From: Limnohabitans sp. Rim28
GTDB lineage: Bacteria > Pseudomonadota > Gammaproteobacteria > Burkholderiales > Burkholderiaceae_C
Assembly (NCBI RefSeq): GCF_000293865.2
Contig: NZ_ALKN02000001.1
Span: 1-64,000, forward strand
Direction of reading: 5' to 3'
Length of the DNA: 64,000 bases
Shown: one piece after another, positions 44,934 through 58,320 of the stretch
Position numbering within the stretch: position 1 is the first letter of the stretch
How the letters are laid out: each line of letters starts with the position of its first letter
Notes under the pieces: model-generated
The model's input: only the letters and a program-made list of their open reading frames with translations
Database searches by the model: none
Told to the model about the DNA's origin: nothing
Position numbers and translations under genes: made by a program

Positions 44934-47024
44934 TCAAGCCGCCGAGGTTTCTTCCAGCTTGGATGTCAATTCGAGCCAGCGCTCTTCAAGCGCAGAGACC
45001 TCTTCGGCCAAAGCTTTGAGGCGACGGCCAGCCTCCGCCATCTCGGCCGGTGAAACAGGGGTTGTGAGCAGCGTTTCCAATGTCATTTTTTCGGCCTCGA
45101 TGCTGGCCATGCGCTGTTCGTTTTGCTCTAGCTCACGCTTGAGGGGGCGTGTCTGAGCGGCCAAAAGTTGGCGTTTTTGGGCATCGATCTTGCGCTGTTC
45201 GGCACTGCTGAGGCTGGGCGTGTTGAGCTTGGGTATTGCAGGCGCTGGTGTTTTGATGGGCAGCGCAGCATCGGCTGAGCCGGTCACCGCGACAGCCGTG
45301 TGGGTGTGCAACGCAGGCATAGCCGCAGCGCTGTCGTTTGCCGTGATTTCTGAGGTATTCGTGTGGGTTGCCGGTGAGGCATCACGGGCCGTGTTTTTGG
45401 CCAGTTCGCGCAAGCGCTTGGACTCGTCCAGCAGATATTTTTGGTAATCGTCCAGATCGCCATCAAAGGGCTCGACCTTGCCCCGGCCCACCATCCAGAA
45501 CTCGTCACACACCGCGCGCAACAAGGCCCGGTCGTGGCTGACCAGCATGACGGTGCCCTCGAACTCATTGAGCGCCATGGACAGCGCTTCGCGCGTAGCC
45601 AGATCCAAGTGGTTGGTCGGTTCGTCCAGCAGCAGCAAATTAGGCCGTTGCCACACGATCATGGCCAGTACCAATCGGGCTTTTTCGCCGCCGCTCATGG
45701 TGCCCACGGCCTGTTTGACCATGTCACCTGTGAAGTTGAAGGTGCCCAAATAGTTGCGCAAGTCCTGCTCTCGGCTGGGTTCACCGCTGTTCGGGCCCAG
45801 TTCTTTGGCCAAACGAATCATGTGCTCCAGCGGGTTGTCCTGCGGGTGCAACACATCGAGTTCTTGTTGGGCAAAGTAGCCGATGTTCAGGCCCTTGCCC
45901 TCGGTCAGCGTGCCCGCCAGCAGCGGCATGGTGCGGGCAATGGTTTTCACCAAGGTGGACTTGCCCTGGCCGTTGGCACCCAAAATGCCGATGCGCTGCC
46001 CGGCAAGGACCGATTTGCTCACGCCTTGCAAAATGGCTTTGGGCTGGTCGTCCACGACATAGCCAAAGCTCGCTTCGCTGATGGCGAGCATCGGGTTGGG
46101 CAGGTTGTTGGGCTCTTTGAAGCCAAAGGTGAATTCGGCATCGGCCAGCAGCGGGACCACTTTTTCCATGCGTTCCAGCGCCTTGACGCGGCTTTGTGCC
46201 TGTTTCGCCTTGCTGGCCTGTGCCTTGAAACGGGTGATGAACTTCTGCAGGTGGGCGATTTTGTCTTGCTGTTTGGCAAATGAGGCTTGTTGCAGCTCCA
46301 TTTGTTGGGCGCGCAAAATTTCAAAGGCGCTGTAGTTGCCGCCATAGCGGGTCAGCTTGGCGTGATCGATGTGCAGGGTGACGTTGGTCACGGCATCCAA
46401 AAATTCACGATCGTGGCTGATCACGATCATGGTGCCTGCATAGCGTTGTAACCAGGCTTCCAGCCAGACCAGGGCGTCCAAATCCAAGTGGTTGGTGGGT
46501 TCGTCCAACAGCAGAATGTCGGAAGGACACATCAGCGCGCGGGCCAGTTGCAAGCGCATGCGCCATCCGCCCGAAAAACTGTTGACGGGATTGTTGAGTT
46601 CGTCCACCCGAAAGCCCAGACCCAAAATCAAGGCCTCGGCGCGGGGCAGGGCATCGTGGTCGCCCGCGTCGGCCAAGTCCGTGTACACATGGGCCATTTC
46701 CATGCCGTCGCCACTGGCTTCTGCGGCCAACAAACGTTGGCGCAGCTCGGCCAAGCGGGTATCGCCCTCCAGCACGAAGTCCGACGCCGGCTGGTCGGTT
46801 TCGGGCATGTTCTGGGCCACTTGGCCCATGCGCCACTGGCGGGGCATGTCAAAGTCGCCACCGTCTTCGGTGAGGCCGCCGTTGAACAAGGCAAACAAAG
46901 TGGATTTGCCCGCACCGTTGCGCCCAACCAAGCCGACTTTTTCTCCGGGGTTAAGGGTGACAGAGGCTTTGTCCAACAGCACCTTGGTGCCTCGGCGCAG
47001 GGTGACGTTTTTGAGGTTGATCAT
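44934..47024 (-). CDS. yheS: ABC-F family ATPase, YheS type
   Basis: A 696-residue soluble protein with two ATP-binding cassettes and no membrane domain, of the ABC-F group that acts at the ribosomal E site. Walker A motifs: GRNGAGKST (near residue 35) and GANGQGKST. Signatures: FSGGWRMRLQLARAL and MSGGEKARLVLA. Walker B: LLLDEPTNHLDL in both halves. The interdomain linker is Lys/Gln-rich (QDKIAHLQKFITRFKAQASKAKQAQSRVKAL). The C-terminal tail is a Glu/Leu coiled coil after an Ala/Thr-rich spacer. Close similarity to YheS rather than EttA or Uup. Not a resistance-type member by any visible feature. Confidence 0.93.
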   Translation of the reverse strand: MINLKNVTLRRGTKVLLDKASVTLNPGEKVGLVGRNGAGKSTLFALFNGGLTEDGGDFDMPRQWRMGQVAQNMPETDQPASDFVLEGDTRLAELRQRLLAAEASGDGMEMAHVYTDLADAGDHDALPRAEALILGLGFRVDELNNPVNSFSGGWRMRLQLARALMCPSDILLLDEPTNHLDLDALVWLEAWLQRYAGTMIVISHDREFLDAVTNVTLHIDHAKLTRYGGNYSAFEILRAQQMELQQASFAKQQDKIAHLQKFITRFKAQASKAKQAQSRVKALERMEKVVPLLADAEFTFGFKEPNNLPNPMLAISEASFGYVVDDQPKAILQGVSKSVLAGQRIGILGANGQGKSTLVKTIARTMPLLAGTLTEGKGLNIGYFAQQELDVLHPQDNPLEHMIRLAKELGPNSGEPSREQDLRNYLGTFNFTGDMVKQAVGTMSGGEKARLVLAMIVWQRPNLLLLDEPTNHLDLATREALSMALNEFEGTVMLVSHDRALLRAVCDEFWMVGRGKVEPFDGDLDDYQKYLLDESKRLRELAKNTARDASPATHTNTSEITANDSAAAMPALHTHTAVAVTGSADAALPIKTPAPAIPKLNTPSLSSAEQRKIDAQKRQLLAAQTRPLKRELEQNEQRMASIEAEKMTLETLLTTPVSPAEMAEAGRRLKALAEEVSALEERWLELTSKLEETSAA

Positions 47025-47135
47025 GAAAAAGCAATGACCGGAAAGGTTCCGGGATAAGGGGCCAGGTCAGCGCAGAAGCTGAAACTGCTTCGGGATAACC
47101 CGCTATTTTCGCCGATCTCGGTTGAAGCTTGCCCT

Positions 47136-48014
47136 TCAAAGGGTGAGCAGGGCTTCGCGGGTGAGGAGCAAGACCTGATCGTCGCCTGCGCTGGTGTCCA
47201 GCCAGGCCACTTCGAGTTCTGGAAAGGCGGCCAAGAAGTGTTCTATCTCGTTGCCGATCTCCAGCACCAGCACCGCGTGTTGGCTCATGCGAGCAGGGGC
47301 ATCTTTGAACAGTTGTCGCACAAAGTCCATGCCGTCAGTGCCACCGGCCAGGGCCAAGGCAGGCTCGGCGCGGTACTCGGGGGGCAGGGCGTCCATGCTG
47401 GCTTGGCACACATAAGGCGGGTTACACACAATCAGGTCAAACGGGCCAGGCAGTGAAGACAGACCATCGCTGTGCACGAGCGTCACCCGCTCTTGTAAGC
47501 CATGTCGCTCGACGTTGATGGCCGCCACGGCCAGTGCCTCGTCTGAAATATCGGCCCCGGTCACCAGCACTTCAGGCCAGGCCAGCGCCGCCAACACAGC
47601 CAAGCTGCCGTTGCCCGTGCACAGGTCCAACACTTGGGTGGTTTGCGCGTTCAGCCAAGCATCGATGGTGCCGTCGGCCAGCACCTCTGCGATCAGGCTG
47701 CGCGGCACGATGGCGCGTTCGTCGATGTAAAAAGACACCCCTTGCAACCAGGCCTCCTGGGTCAGGTAGGCGGCGGGTTTCCGGGTGCTGATGCGCTCTT
47801 CAATCAGTGCAGCGCATGCGGCTTGCTGCTCAGCCGCCACCGCCTGATCGGCGACCTCGTTCAAGTCTGTATCCAATGGCAGGCCCAAGCGCCATAGGAC
47901 GAGCCAAACGGCTTCATCAAATGCGTTGAGTGTGCCGTGCCCATAGGCGACTTGAGCGTGGTCTAAGCGGGCAGCAGATTGTTCTACAAGTGCCGACAGC
48001 TTCAAGCCGCTCAT
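47136..48014 (-). CDS. prmB: Ribosomal protein L3 glutamine N5-methyltransferase
   Basis: A 292-residue SAM-dependent methyltransferase that modifies a glutamine of uL3 (PrmB). The catalytic motif is CNPPYV; the SAM site is [17 protein letters not shown]; the upstream [40 protein letters not shown] segment (split by type) marks PrmB rather than PrmC. The ATG overlaps the dapE stop (ATGA), which fixes the start; the frame remains open upstream in dapE but is a shadow there. It ends the dapC-dapE-prmB run. Confidence 0.93.
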   Translation of the reverse strand: MSGLKLSALVEQSAARLDHAQVAYGHGTLNAFDEAVWLVLWRLGLPLDTDLNEVADQAVAAEQQAACAALIEERISTRKPAAYLTQEAWLQGVSFYIDERAIVPRSLIAEVLADGTIDAWLNAQTTQVLDLCTGNGSLAVLAALAWPEVLVTGADISDEALAVAAINVERHGLQERVTLVHSDGLSSLPGPFDLIVCNPPYVCQASMDALPPEYRAEPALALAGGTDGMDFVRQLFKDAPARMSQHAVLVLEIGNEIEHFLAAFPELEVAWLDTSAGDDQVLLLTREALLTL

Positions 48015-49186
48015 GCCGACAGACCCGCGTTGAGTTGTTCCAGCGTACGCCGGTAAATGGCTTTCAGGGGCGCCATATCGCTCAGGGCCACATGCTCGTT
48101 CACCTTGTGGATGGTCGCATTGGGGGGGCCGAACTCGATCACTTGCGGGCAGATTTGCGCGATGAAGCGGCCATCGCTGGTGCCCCCTGTGGTCGAGAGC
48201 TCGGTCGTGAGGCCGGTTTCGTCGGTGATGGCTTGTTGAATGGCTTTGACCAGGGTGCCGGGCGTGGTGAGGAAAGGCAATCCGCCGATGGTCCATTGGA
48301 GCGTGTATTTCAGCCCATGCTTGTCCAGTACCGCGGTCAGCCGCTGTTGCAAGCTCTCGGTGGTGGATTCGGTGCAAAAGCGAAAGTTGAAATCCACCAC
48401 GCACTCGCCGGGAATCACATTGCTCGCGCCCGTGCCCGCATGGATGTTGCTGACTTGCCAGCTGGTGGGCGGAAAAAACGCGTTGCCCTCGTCCCAACGT
48501 ATACCCACCAACTCGGCCAGCGCCGGGGCGAGGCTGTGAATCGGGTTGTCGGCCAAGTGGGGGTAGGCGATGTGACCTTGTACACCTTGGAGGGTGAGTT
48601 TGCCGCTCATCGTGCCGCGCCGGCCATTTTTGATCATGTCGCCGGTTTGCAACACCGAGGTGGGCTCACCCACGATGCAAAACTGCGGTGTTTCACCTCT
48701 GGCCACCAGTTCTTGGCAGACCACCACGGTGCCATCCAGCGCGGGGCCCTCTTCGTCACTGGTCAGCAAAAAGGCGATGCCCAAAGCAGGATCAGGGTTT
48801 TGGGCCAGAAACTCCTGCACGGCCACCACCATGGCCGCCAGTGAAGTTTTCATGTCGCTCGCGCCGCGGCCAAACAGTTTCCCGTCTTTGTGGGTGGGTG
48901 TGAAGGGGTCGCTGTCCCACTGCGCAAGAGGTCCCGTGGGGACGACATCGGTATGACCCGCAAAAGCCAGCGTTTGACCCGATGAGCCTGCGCGTTTGGC
49001 CCAAAGATTGCGCACGCGAAAGGTTTCCGGGCCCGAGTCCATGAACTCGCACACAAAGCCCAAGGGCTGGAGCGCCTGCGTGATGAGGTCGAGGCAGCCT
49101 GCGTCATCGGGGGTGACAGAAGGGCGAGAAATCAGTTGCTCCGCCAGGCGCAGGGTGTCGTGGCAAACAGCAGTGGAGTCGCTCAT
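48011..49186 (-). CDS. dapE: Succinyl-diaminopimelate desuccinylase
   Basis: A 391-residue di-zinc M20 peptidase-like enzyme that removes succinate from N-succinyl-LL-diaminopimelate on the way to lysine and peptidoglycan. Metal-ligand motifs: [25 protein letters not shown] (bridging Asp), [12 protein letters not shown] (catalytic Glu pair), and VGEPT, with [10 protein letters not shown] near the end. AAAGGA lies seven bases before the ATG. Overlaps both neighbours by four bases (ATGA with dapC upstream and prmB downstream). Confidence 0.97.
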   Translation of the reverse strand: MSDSTAVCHDTLRLAEQLISRPSVTPDDAGCLDLITQALQPLGFVCEFMDSGPETFRVRNLWAKRAGSSGQTLAFAGHTDVVPTGPLAQWDSDPFTPTHKDGKLFGRGASDMKTSLAAMVVAVQEFLAQNPDPALGIAFLLTSDEEGPALDGTVVVCQELVARGETPQFCIVGEPTSVLQTGDMIKNGRRGTMSGKLTLQGVQGHIAYPHLADNPIHSLAPALAELVGIRWDEGNAFFPPTSWQVSNIHAGTGASNVIPGECVVDFNFRFCTESTTESLQQRLTAVLDKHGLKYTLQWTIGGLPFLTTPGTLVKAIQQAITDETGLTTELSTTGGTSDGRFIAQICPQVIEFGPPNATIHKVNEHVALSDMAPLKAIYRRTLEQLNAGLSA

Positions 49187-50403
49187 TGGGGGTCCTTTTG
49201 AGGGTGTGCCCGCGCAAAACGGGCGATGCGCTCGGCCGCTTCCAAGCACTCAGCGGTTTCGGCCACCAAGGCCATGCGGATGCGTCCTTTTCCAGGGTTG
49301 CCACCCTTGAAATCGCGTGCCAGGAAGCTGCCGGGCAGCACAGTGACGTGTTCAGCCTCATAAAGCCCTCGGGCAAATGCAGCGTCGTCGCCTTCCCAGC
49401 CCGCTGGCACGCCTGCCCAAAGGTAAAAGCTGGCGTCGGGCAGTTTCACGTCCAGCACTTCGGCCAGGACGGGCGTGACTTGCGCGAACTTGGTTCGGTA
49501 TTGGTTGCGGTTGTCCACCACATGGGCCTCATCGCCCCAAGCGGCCACGCTGGCGGCTTGCACGATCGGACTCATGGCGCTGCCGTGGTAAGTCCGGTAA
49601 AGCAAAAACTGCTTGATCACGGCGGCATCACCGGCCACAAAACCGCTGCGCAGGCCGGGCACGTTGCTCCGTTTGGAGAGGCTGGTGAAAGCAATCAAGC
49701 GTTTGAAGTCCGTGCGGCCGAGTTGGTGGGCGGCTTCGAGCCCGCCCAAAGGCGCTACTTCGCGAAAGTAAATCTCGCTGTAGCACTCGTCAGAAGCGAT
49801 CACAAAGCCGTATTGGTCCGACAACGCAAACAGCTTTGACCATTCGGACAGCGGCATGACCGCACCCGTTGGATTGCCGGGCGAGCAAACGAACAAAAGC
49901 TGCGTGCGGGCCCACACCTCGCCGGACACGCTGTCCCAGTCGTTGGCAAAGTTGCGTGCCGGATCGCTGGGTACGTAGTGCACTTGAGCGCCGGACAACA
50001 AGGCTGCGCCCTCGTAAATTTGGTAGAAGGGGTTGGGGCTCACCACCGTGGGTTCTGGGCGGCTTGGGTCGATCACGGTTTGCGTCAGCGCAAAAAGGGC
50101 CTCGCGTGAACCGTTCACGGGCAGAACCTGCGCGACCGGGTCCAGAGTCAGACGGTAGCGGGTTTGCAGCCAAGCGGCACAGGCTTTGCGCAGCGCAGGT
50201 TCCCCTGCAGTGGCCGGATATGCCGACAAGCCGGTCGCGACCGATGCTTTGAGCGCTTCTTGGATGAAAGCGGGCGTGGCGTGCTTGGGCTCACCAATGC
50301 CCAGGCTGATGTGCCGCAGGGCCGGGTTGGGAATGACGCTGGCGAACAGTTGCTTGAGCCGTTCAAAGGGGTAGGGTTGCAGCTTGGCGAGAAGGGGGTT
50401 CAT
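49183..50403 (-). CDS. dapC: N-succinyldiaminopimelate aminotransferase
   Basis: A 406-residue PLP aminotransferase that makes N-succinyl-LL-diaminopimelate. It begins [20 protein letters not shown], typical of DapC in this order; it has [26 protein letters not shown] and the PLP lysine in [16 protein letters not shown]. The ATG is used as start because homology starts there. It overlaps dapE by four bases; in relatives dapD commonly lies between the two, and it is missing here. Divergent from smc across a 178-bp gap with no confident promoter call. Confidence 0.93.
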   Translation of the reverse strand: MNPLLAKLQPYPFERLKQLFASVIPNPALRHISLGIGEPKHATPAFIQEALKASVATGLSAYPATAGEPALRKACAAWLQTRYRLTLDPVAQVLPVNGSREALFALTQTVIDPSRPEPTVVSPNPFYQIYEGAALLSGAQVHYVPSDPARNFANDWDSVSGEVWARTQLLFVCSPGNPTGAVMPLSEWSKLFALSDQYGFVIASDECYSEIYFREVAPLGGLEAAHQLGRTDFKRLIAFTSLSKRSNVPGLRSGFVAGDAAVIKQFLLYRTYHGSAMSPIVQAASVAAWGDEAHVVDNRNQYRTKFAQVTPVLAEVLDVKLPDASFYLWAGVPAGWEGDDAAFARGLYEAEHVTVLPGSFLARDFKGGNPGKGRIRMALVAETAECLEAAERIARFARAHPQKDPQ

Positions 50404-50581
50404 GACCCGATTATCCGGGATGCCCGGGCTGAACTTCAGTAAGAGGCTTTTGCGGCGCCAAGCACTGTCACAAGGTATCTTGGCCATTCCTGTCAGTTAA
50501 TATTGATGCTTTTGGGGCCTGGCTGTCTGTGCAGACCCATTTATCTGATCTTTCAACGATCCGACAACGAACCGAAACACC

Positions 50582-53500
50582 GTGCGTCTCAATTCCATCA
50601 AGCTCTCGGGCTTCAAATCGTTTGCCGAACCCACCAACTTCTTACTGCCCGGGCAGCTGGTGGGCGTGGTCGGCCCCAACGGTTGTGGCAAGTCCAACAT
50701 CATGGACGCCGTGCGCTGGGTGCTCGGCGAGTCCAAGGCGTCTGAGTTGCGTGGCGAGTCCATGCAGGACGTGATTTTCAACGGCACCAACACCCGCAAA
50801 CCGGCCAGTCGCGCCAGTGTGGAGTTGGTGTTTGACAATGCTGACCACCGTGCGGGCGGCCAATGGGGCCAGTTTGCCGAAATTGCCGTCAAGCGCGTCC
50901 TGACCCGAGACGGCAACAGCAGTTATTACATCAACAACCAACCGGTGCGTCGGCGTGACGTTCAAGACGTGTTTTTGGGCACAGGTCTGGGCCCTCGCGC
51001 CTACGCCATCATTGGTCAAGGCACGATCAGCCGCATCATTGAGTCGCGTCCTGAAGAGCTGCGACTGTTTCTGGAAGAAGCCGCAGGCGTTTCCAAATAC
51101 AAAGAACGCCGACGTGAAACCGAAAACCGCCTGTCCGACACCCGCGAGAACCTTACCCGGGTCGACGACATCCTGCGCGAGCTGAACGCGAACCTCGAAA
51201 AGCTCGAAAAACAGGCCGAAGTCGCCCGTCGCTACAACGACCTGCAAGCCGACAGCACCCTCAAGCAACACCAGTTGTGGTTTTTGAAGCGCCGTGACGC
51301 TGAGGCTGACCAAGGCCGCATGAAGACGGATGTGGACCAAGCGGTGAATGCCCTGGAGTCACGCATGGCCGATCTGCGCCATGTTGAGGCTGATTTGGAG
51401 ACCATCCGTCAGGCGCATTACGCGGCAGGCGACCAAGTCAACCAAGCGCAAGGCGCTTTGTACGAAGCCAGCGCCGAAGTGGGTCGTCTGGAAGCCGAAA
51501 TCCGCTTTGTGGTGGAAGGTCGCCAACGCGCCGAGCAGCGCTTGCAACAATTGTTGGCGCAAACAGCCCACTGGGGCGCCCGCCGCGAAGACGCCTTGGC
51601 CGAGTTGGAAACCCTCTCAGAGCAGGCTGCCATGGCCGAAGACCAGAGCATGACGCTGGCCGCCCAGGTGGAAGACCAGGCGATGGCTTTGCCCGATCTG
51701 GAAGAGGCCTTGCGCAAGGCCCAAAACGACGCCACCGCCCAACGCGCCACCGTGGTCCAAGTGCAGCAGCAAATTGGTGTGTTGGCCGCTGACCAGCGCA
51801 ACGTTGAAGAACAAGCGCGCCAGCTCGAAAACCGCCGCGAACGTCTGCTGACCGACCGCAATGCCCTGGCCGCGCCCGACGAGGCGCGACTGCACAACTT
51901 GCAAGAACAGCTGTCCGAAGCCGAGGCTCTTTCCGCCGAGTCCGAAGCCCGCTTGCAAGATTTGCAAGCGCAGGTCCCCGCTTTAGACGAAGACCGACGC
52001 AGCCGTCAAACCGCCGTGAACCAAGAGTCTTCGAAATTGTCCGATTTGAGCGCCCGCATGGAGGCGCTCAAGGCCTTGCAAGAAAAAGTGCGCACCGACG
52101 GCAAGCTCAAACCGTGGTTGTCCAAGCACGGCATGGATGGGCTCGAAGGCCTGTGGAGCCGAATCCACATCGAGCCAGGCTGGGAAAATGCCCTGGAATC
52201 TGCTTTGCGCGAGCGATTGTCGGCTCTGGAGGTCTCCCGCCTGGACATGGTGCGCGCTTTGGCCAATGACGCGCCCCCTGCCAAATTGAGTTTTTTCAGT
52301 GTGCCCTTGGCCTCCCATGCCGTGCCGCGAAGTGGTGTTCCCGCCAACTGCAAGCCTTTGGCCGAATTGTTGCGTGTGCAAGATGTCGGTTTGTTGGCAC
52401 TGCTTTCCGATTGGCTGCAAGGCTGTTACACCGCCCCCAATCTGGAAGACGCGCTGGCCTGCCGCAGCCAACTGCATGCCGGTGAAACCCTGTTTGTGCA
52501 AGCCGGTCATGCGGTTCAACTCAACAGCGTGGTGTTTTATGCGCAAGACTCCGAGCAAGCTGGCTTGTTGGGCCGTGCCCAAGAGATCGAGAATCTGGAC
52601 AAGCAACTGCGCGCCCAAACGTTGATCGCTGAAGAAAGCCGCAGCGCATTGGTTCGGGCCGAAGCGGCCTATGCCGACGCTTCACAGCGTTTGATCTCGG
52701 TGCGCCGTGAAGCCAGCGATAGCCAGTCGCGCACGCACGAGCTTCAGGTCGAGACCCTTCGCCTGTCGCAACTGGTGGCGCAAACACGCGCCCGCAGCGA
52801 ACAAATCAGCAGCGACCTGGCTGAAGTCGAGGCCTTGCTGGGCGACCTGCAAGAGCGTCGCGTCACTGCCGAGGCGCGCTTTGAAGAGCTGGACATGCAG
52901 CTGGCCGACACGCAAGAGCGCCACGCCCAGCTGGACGAGCGTGTGATTGAAGCCGAGCGCAAGCTGGCCGAGTGCCGCGAGCAACAGCGCAGCCTGGAGC
53001 GCCGCGCTCAAGAAGCGCAATTCTCGCAGCGCAGCCTGGACGCCCGCCGGGCTGAACTCCAGCGCACCATCGAGACCGCTCTGCAACAAGTGGCCAGCAT
53101 TGAAGCCGAAACCCAGCGCGCCCGTGACGAACTGAGCCGCCTGACCGATGCTGCGGCCCAAGCCGGTTTGCAAAACGTCTTGGCCCTGAAACTCGAGCGC
53201 GAGCAAGCCCTGGGTACTTGCCGCAGCGCCTACGACGACTTGACCGCCAAACTGCGCGCCAGTGACGAACGCCGCGTGAGTTTCGAGCGTGAACTTGATC
53301 CGCTGCGTCAGCGCATCACCGATTTGCAACTCAAGGAACAAGCCGCGCGCTTGGGCCTTGAGCAATACACCCAACTGCTGGCCGATGCGCAAGCCGATCT
53401 GGAGGCCGTGGCCGCTTCGATTGAAGCAGGCCAAGTGCGCGTGACGGGCTTGCAAGGCGAAATCGACCGTATCCTCCGCGAAATCACGGCGCTTGGCCCC

Positions 53501-54109
53501 GTGAACTTGGCCGCACTGGAAGAGCTGAACACTTCGCGAGAGCGTAAGGTCTTCTTGGACTCGCAGTGTGCCGACCTGACCGACGCCATGACCACGCTGG
53601 AAGATGCGATCAAGAAGATTGACGCCGAAACCCGCGACCTGCTGGGCGGGACATTCAAGATTGTGAACGAGCACTTCAGCCGCATGTTCCCAGAGTTGTT
53701 TGGGGGCGGCAACGCGCGCCTGGTCATGACGGGCGACGAAATTCTGGACGCAGGCGTTCAGGTGTTGGCCCAGCCACCAGGCAAGAAAAACCAGACCATC
53801 CATTTGCTCTCTGGGGGCGAAAAAGCCCTCACAGCCATCGCGCTGGTGTTCGCTATTTTTCAGCTCAACCCGGCACCTTTTTGCTTGCTCGATGAGGTGG
53901 ACGCGCCGCTGGACGACGCCAACACCGAGCGCTACGCCAAATTGGTCAAGGGCATGGGCAAAGAGACCCAGTTCCTGTTCATCAGCCACAACAAGATCGC
54001 CATGGAAATGGCCGAGCAGTTGATCGGTGTGACCATGCAGGAGCAGGGCGTTTCACGCATCGTGGCCGTTGACATGGAGTCTGCGGTCTCATTGGCCGAC
54101 GTGGCCTGA
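50582..54109 (+). CDS. smc: Chromosome segregation protein SMC
   Basis: A 1175-residue condensin ATPase. The N-terminal head has Walker A GPNGCGKS (residues 31-38) and QGTISRIIESRPEELR. Two long coiled coils (about 165-490 and 660-1000) flank a hinge (about 505-640). The C-terminal head has LLSGGEKALTAIAL and Walker B FCLLDEVDAPLDDAN. It acts with ScpA and ScpB to organise origins; those genes are not in the window. GTG is the apparent start: MRLNSIKLSGFKSF is the standard N-terminus. Codon use is strongly Gln/Glu/Arg-biased in the coils. It is seven bases from the zipA-like gene. Confidence 0.97.
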   Translation: MRLNSIKLSGFKSFAEPTNFLLPGQLVGVVGPNGCGKSNIMDAVRWVLGESKASELRGESMQDVIFNGTNTRKPASRASVELVFDNADHRAGGQWGQFAEIAVKRVLTRDGNSSYYINNQPVRRRDVQDVFLGTGLGPRAYAIIGQGTISRIIESRPEELRLFLEEAAGVSKYKERRRETENRLSDTRENLTRVDDILRELNANLEKLEKQAEVARRYNDLQADSTLKQHQLWFLKRRDAEADQGRMKTDVDQAVNALESRMADLRHVEADLETIRQAHYAAGDQVNQAQGALYEASAEVGRLEAEIRFVVEGRQRAEQRLQQLLAQTAHWGARREDALAELETLSEQAAMAEDQSMTLAAQVEDQAMALPDLEEALRKAQNDATAQRATVVQVQQQIGVLAADQRNVEEQARQLENRRERLLTDRNALAAPDEARLHNLQEQLSEAEALSAESEARLQDLQAQVPALDEDRRSRQTAVNQESSKLSDLSARMEALKALQEKVRTDGKLKPWLSKHGMDGLEGLWSRIHIEPGWENALESALRERLSALEVSRLDMVRALANDAPPAKLSFFSVPLASHAVPRSGVPANCKPLAELLRVQDVGLLALLSDWLQGCYTAPNLEDALACRSQLHAGETLFVQAGHAVQLNSVVFYAQDSEQAGLLGRAQEIENLDKQLRAQTLIAEESRSALVRAEAAYADASQRLISVRREASDSQSRTHELQVETLRLSQLVAQTRARSEQISSDLAEVEALLGDLQERRVTAEARFEELDMQLADTQERHAQLDERVIEAERKLAECREQQRSLERRAQEAQFSQRSLDARRAELQRTIETALQQVASIEAETQRARDELSRLTDAAAQAGLQNVLALKLEREQALGTCRSAYDDLTAKLRASDERRVSFERELDPLRQRITDLQLKEQAARLGLEQYTQLLADAQADLEAVAASIEAGQVRVTGLQGEIDRILREITALGPVNLAALEELNTSRERKVFLDSQCADLTDAMTTLEDAIKKIDAETRDLLGGTFKIVNEHFSRMFPELFGGGNARLVMTGDEILDAGVQVLAQPPGKKNQTIHLLSGGEKALTAIALVFAIFQLNPAPFCLLDEVDAPLDDANTERYAKLVKGMGKETQFLFISHNKIAMEMAEQLIGVTMQEQGVSRIVAVDMESAVSLADVA

Positions 54110-54116
54110 GGACCTT

Positions 54117-57339
<3,223 letters not shown>

Positions 57340-57343
57340 GGCC

Positions 57344-57883
57344 TCAATCGTCTTCAGCAGCGCTGATGTCCGGGAACAGGACGTCGGTAAAACCAAAGCG
57401 CGTGAAATCGCGCACCCGCATCGGATAAAGCGTGCCGATCAAATGGTCACATTCGTGCTGCACGACGCGGGCATGAAATCCGTCGACTGTGCGGTCAATG
57501 GGACTGCCCTTGTCATCAAATCCGGTGTACCGAATGTGTGCCCAGCGCTGAACGACCCCGCGCAATCCAGGCACAGAGAGGCAGCCTTCCCAATCGTCTT
57601 CCTCTTGCGGGCCCAGCGGCGTGATGACCGGGTTGATCAGCACGGTGCGCGGTACCAGCGGCCTGCCGGGGTAGCGCGGGTTCACGGACGAACTGCCAAA
57701 CATCACGAGTTGCAGATTGACCCCAATTTGAGGCGCGGCCAGACCCGCCCCATTGACCGCCACCATGGTGTCGTGCATGTCGGCGATCAAGGCTTGCAGC
57801 TCGGCGGTGTTGTAAGCGGTCACAGGCTCTGCGGTGCGAAGCAGTCGCGGGTCGCCCATTTTGAGGATGTCACGAACAGTCAT
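57344..57883 (-). CDS. def: Peptide deformylase
   Basis: A 179-residue metalloenzyme that removes formyl from new N-terminal methionines. All three motifs are intact: [18 protein letters not shown], and QHECDHLIG (HEXXH). The length is slightly longer than E. coli Def with a C-terminal [17 protein letters not shown] extension. The ATG giving [16 protein letters not shown] is the conserved start. It is not beside fmt, its usual partner, but follows a small repeat protein gene by ten bases. Confidence 0.96.
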   Translation of the reverse strand: MTVRDILKMGDPRLLRTAEPVTAYNTAELQALIADMHDTMVAVNGAGLAAPQIGVNLQLVMFGSSSVNPRYPGRPLVPRTVLINPVITPLGPQEEDDWEGCLSVPGLRGVVQRWAHIRYTGFDDKGSPIDRTVDGFHARVVQHECDHLIGTLYPMRVRDFTRFGFTDVLFPDISAAEDD

Positions 57884-57893
57884 CTTGGCAAAC

Positions 57894-58289
57894 TCACATG
57901 AAAAAATAAAAGAACACAATCATCTGCATGCGTCGAAGGCCATCGGCGCGGCCAATCTGACGACCTGAGCCATCGTAGAGGCGATCACCATCGATGCGGC
58001 CCAACTGCATGCCAGAGGCACTGTAAAGCCTGTCTCCATCGATTCGCCCCGTTTGGCTACCCGAGGCGTTGTAGACCCTGTTGGCGTCGATGCGCCCTAA
58101 CTGGCGCCCAGCGTTGTCATAGACGCGCTCACCGTCAACCCGCCCTATGAATTGGCCAGAAGCGCTGTAAAACCGCTCAGCTTCCACCCGGCCCAGCGAA
58201 CGACCCGTGCTGTCGTACATGCGCTGCGCAAAAGCAGCGGACATCATCCATAAAACGATGAGTAAGGCGGCAATGGCGCTTTTTGACAT
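57894..58289 (-). CDS. Secreted 16-residue tandem-repeat protein, function unknown
   Basis: A 131-residue protein. A signal peptide ([17 protein letters not shown], cleavage after residue 21) is followed by six consecutive 16-residue repeats (residues 24-119). Each has the form aromatic-Tyr-Asp/Ser-x-x-Gly-x-x-x-Gly-Arg-Ile/Val-Asp/Glu-x-x-Arg, for example [16 protein letters not shown]. The last 12 residues are hydrophobic and Phe-rich ([10 protein letters not shown]). The repeat spacing suggests a regular beta structure in the periplasm; I do not know its function. Start is the ATG giving a normal signal peptide; the longer upstream frame lacks one. It precedes def by ten bases. Confidence 0.82.
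   Translation of the reverse strand: MSKSAIAALLIVLWMMSAAFAQRMYDSTGRSLGRVEAERFYSASGQFIGRVDGERVYDNAGRQLGRIDANRVYNASGSQTGRIDGDRLYSASGMQLGRIDGDRLYDGSGRQIGRADGLRRMQMIVFFYFFM
57933..58220 (-). repeat. Six 48-bp tandem coding repeats
   Basis: Six in-frame units of 48 bases (288 bases in all) encode the 16-residue repeats of the secreted protein. Nucleotide identity between units is partial: the GGCCGCATCGAT-like segment (GRID) is best conserved, the Tyr-Ser/Asp part less so. The drift suggests old duplication rather than recent slippage. Confidence 0.85.
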
Positions 58290-58320
58290 CAGAAAAAGAA
58301 TCCCAAAGCGGCTCAATGCG

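Noticed and set aside
44934-47024. ABC-F gene as an antibiotic-resistance determinant
   Set aside because: The whole protein resembles housekeeping YheS, with no extended resistance-type interdomain linker recognisable and no mobile-element context.
57933-58220. 48-bp repeats as a CRISPR array
   Set aside because: Units are contiguous, in frame, without spacers, and encode a regular protein repeat; no cas genes are nearby.
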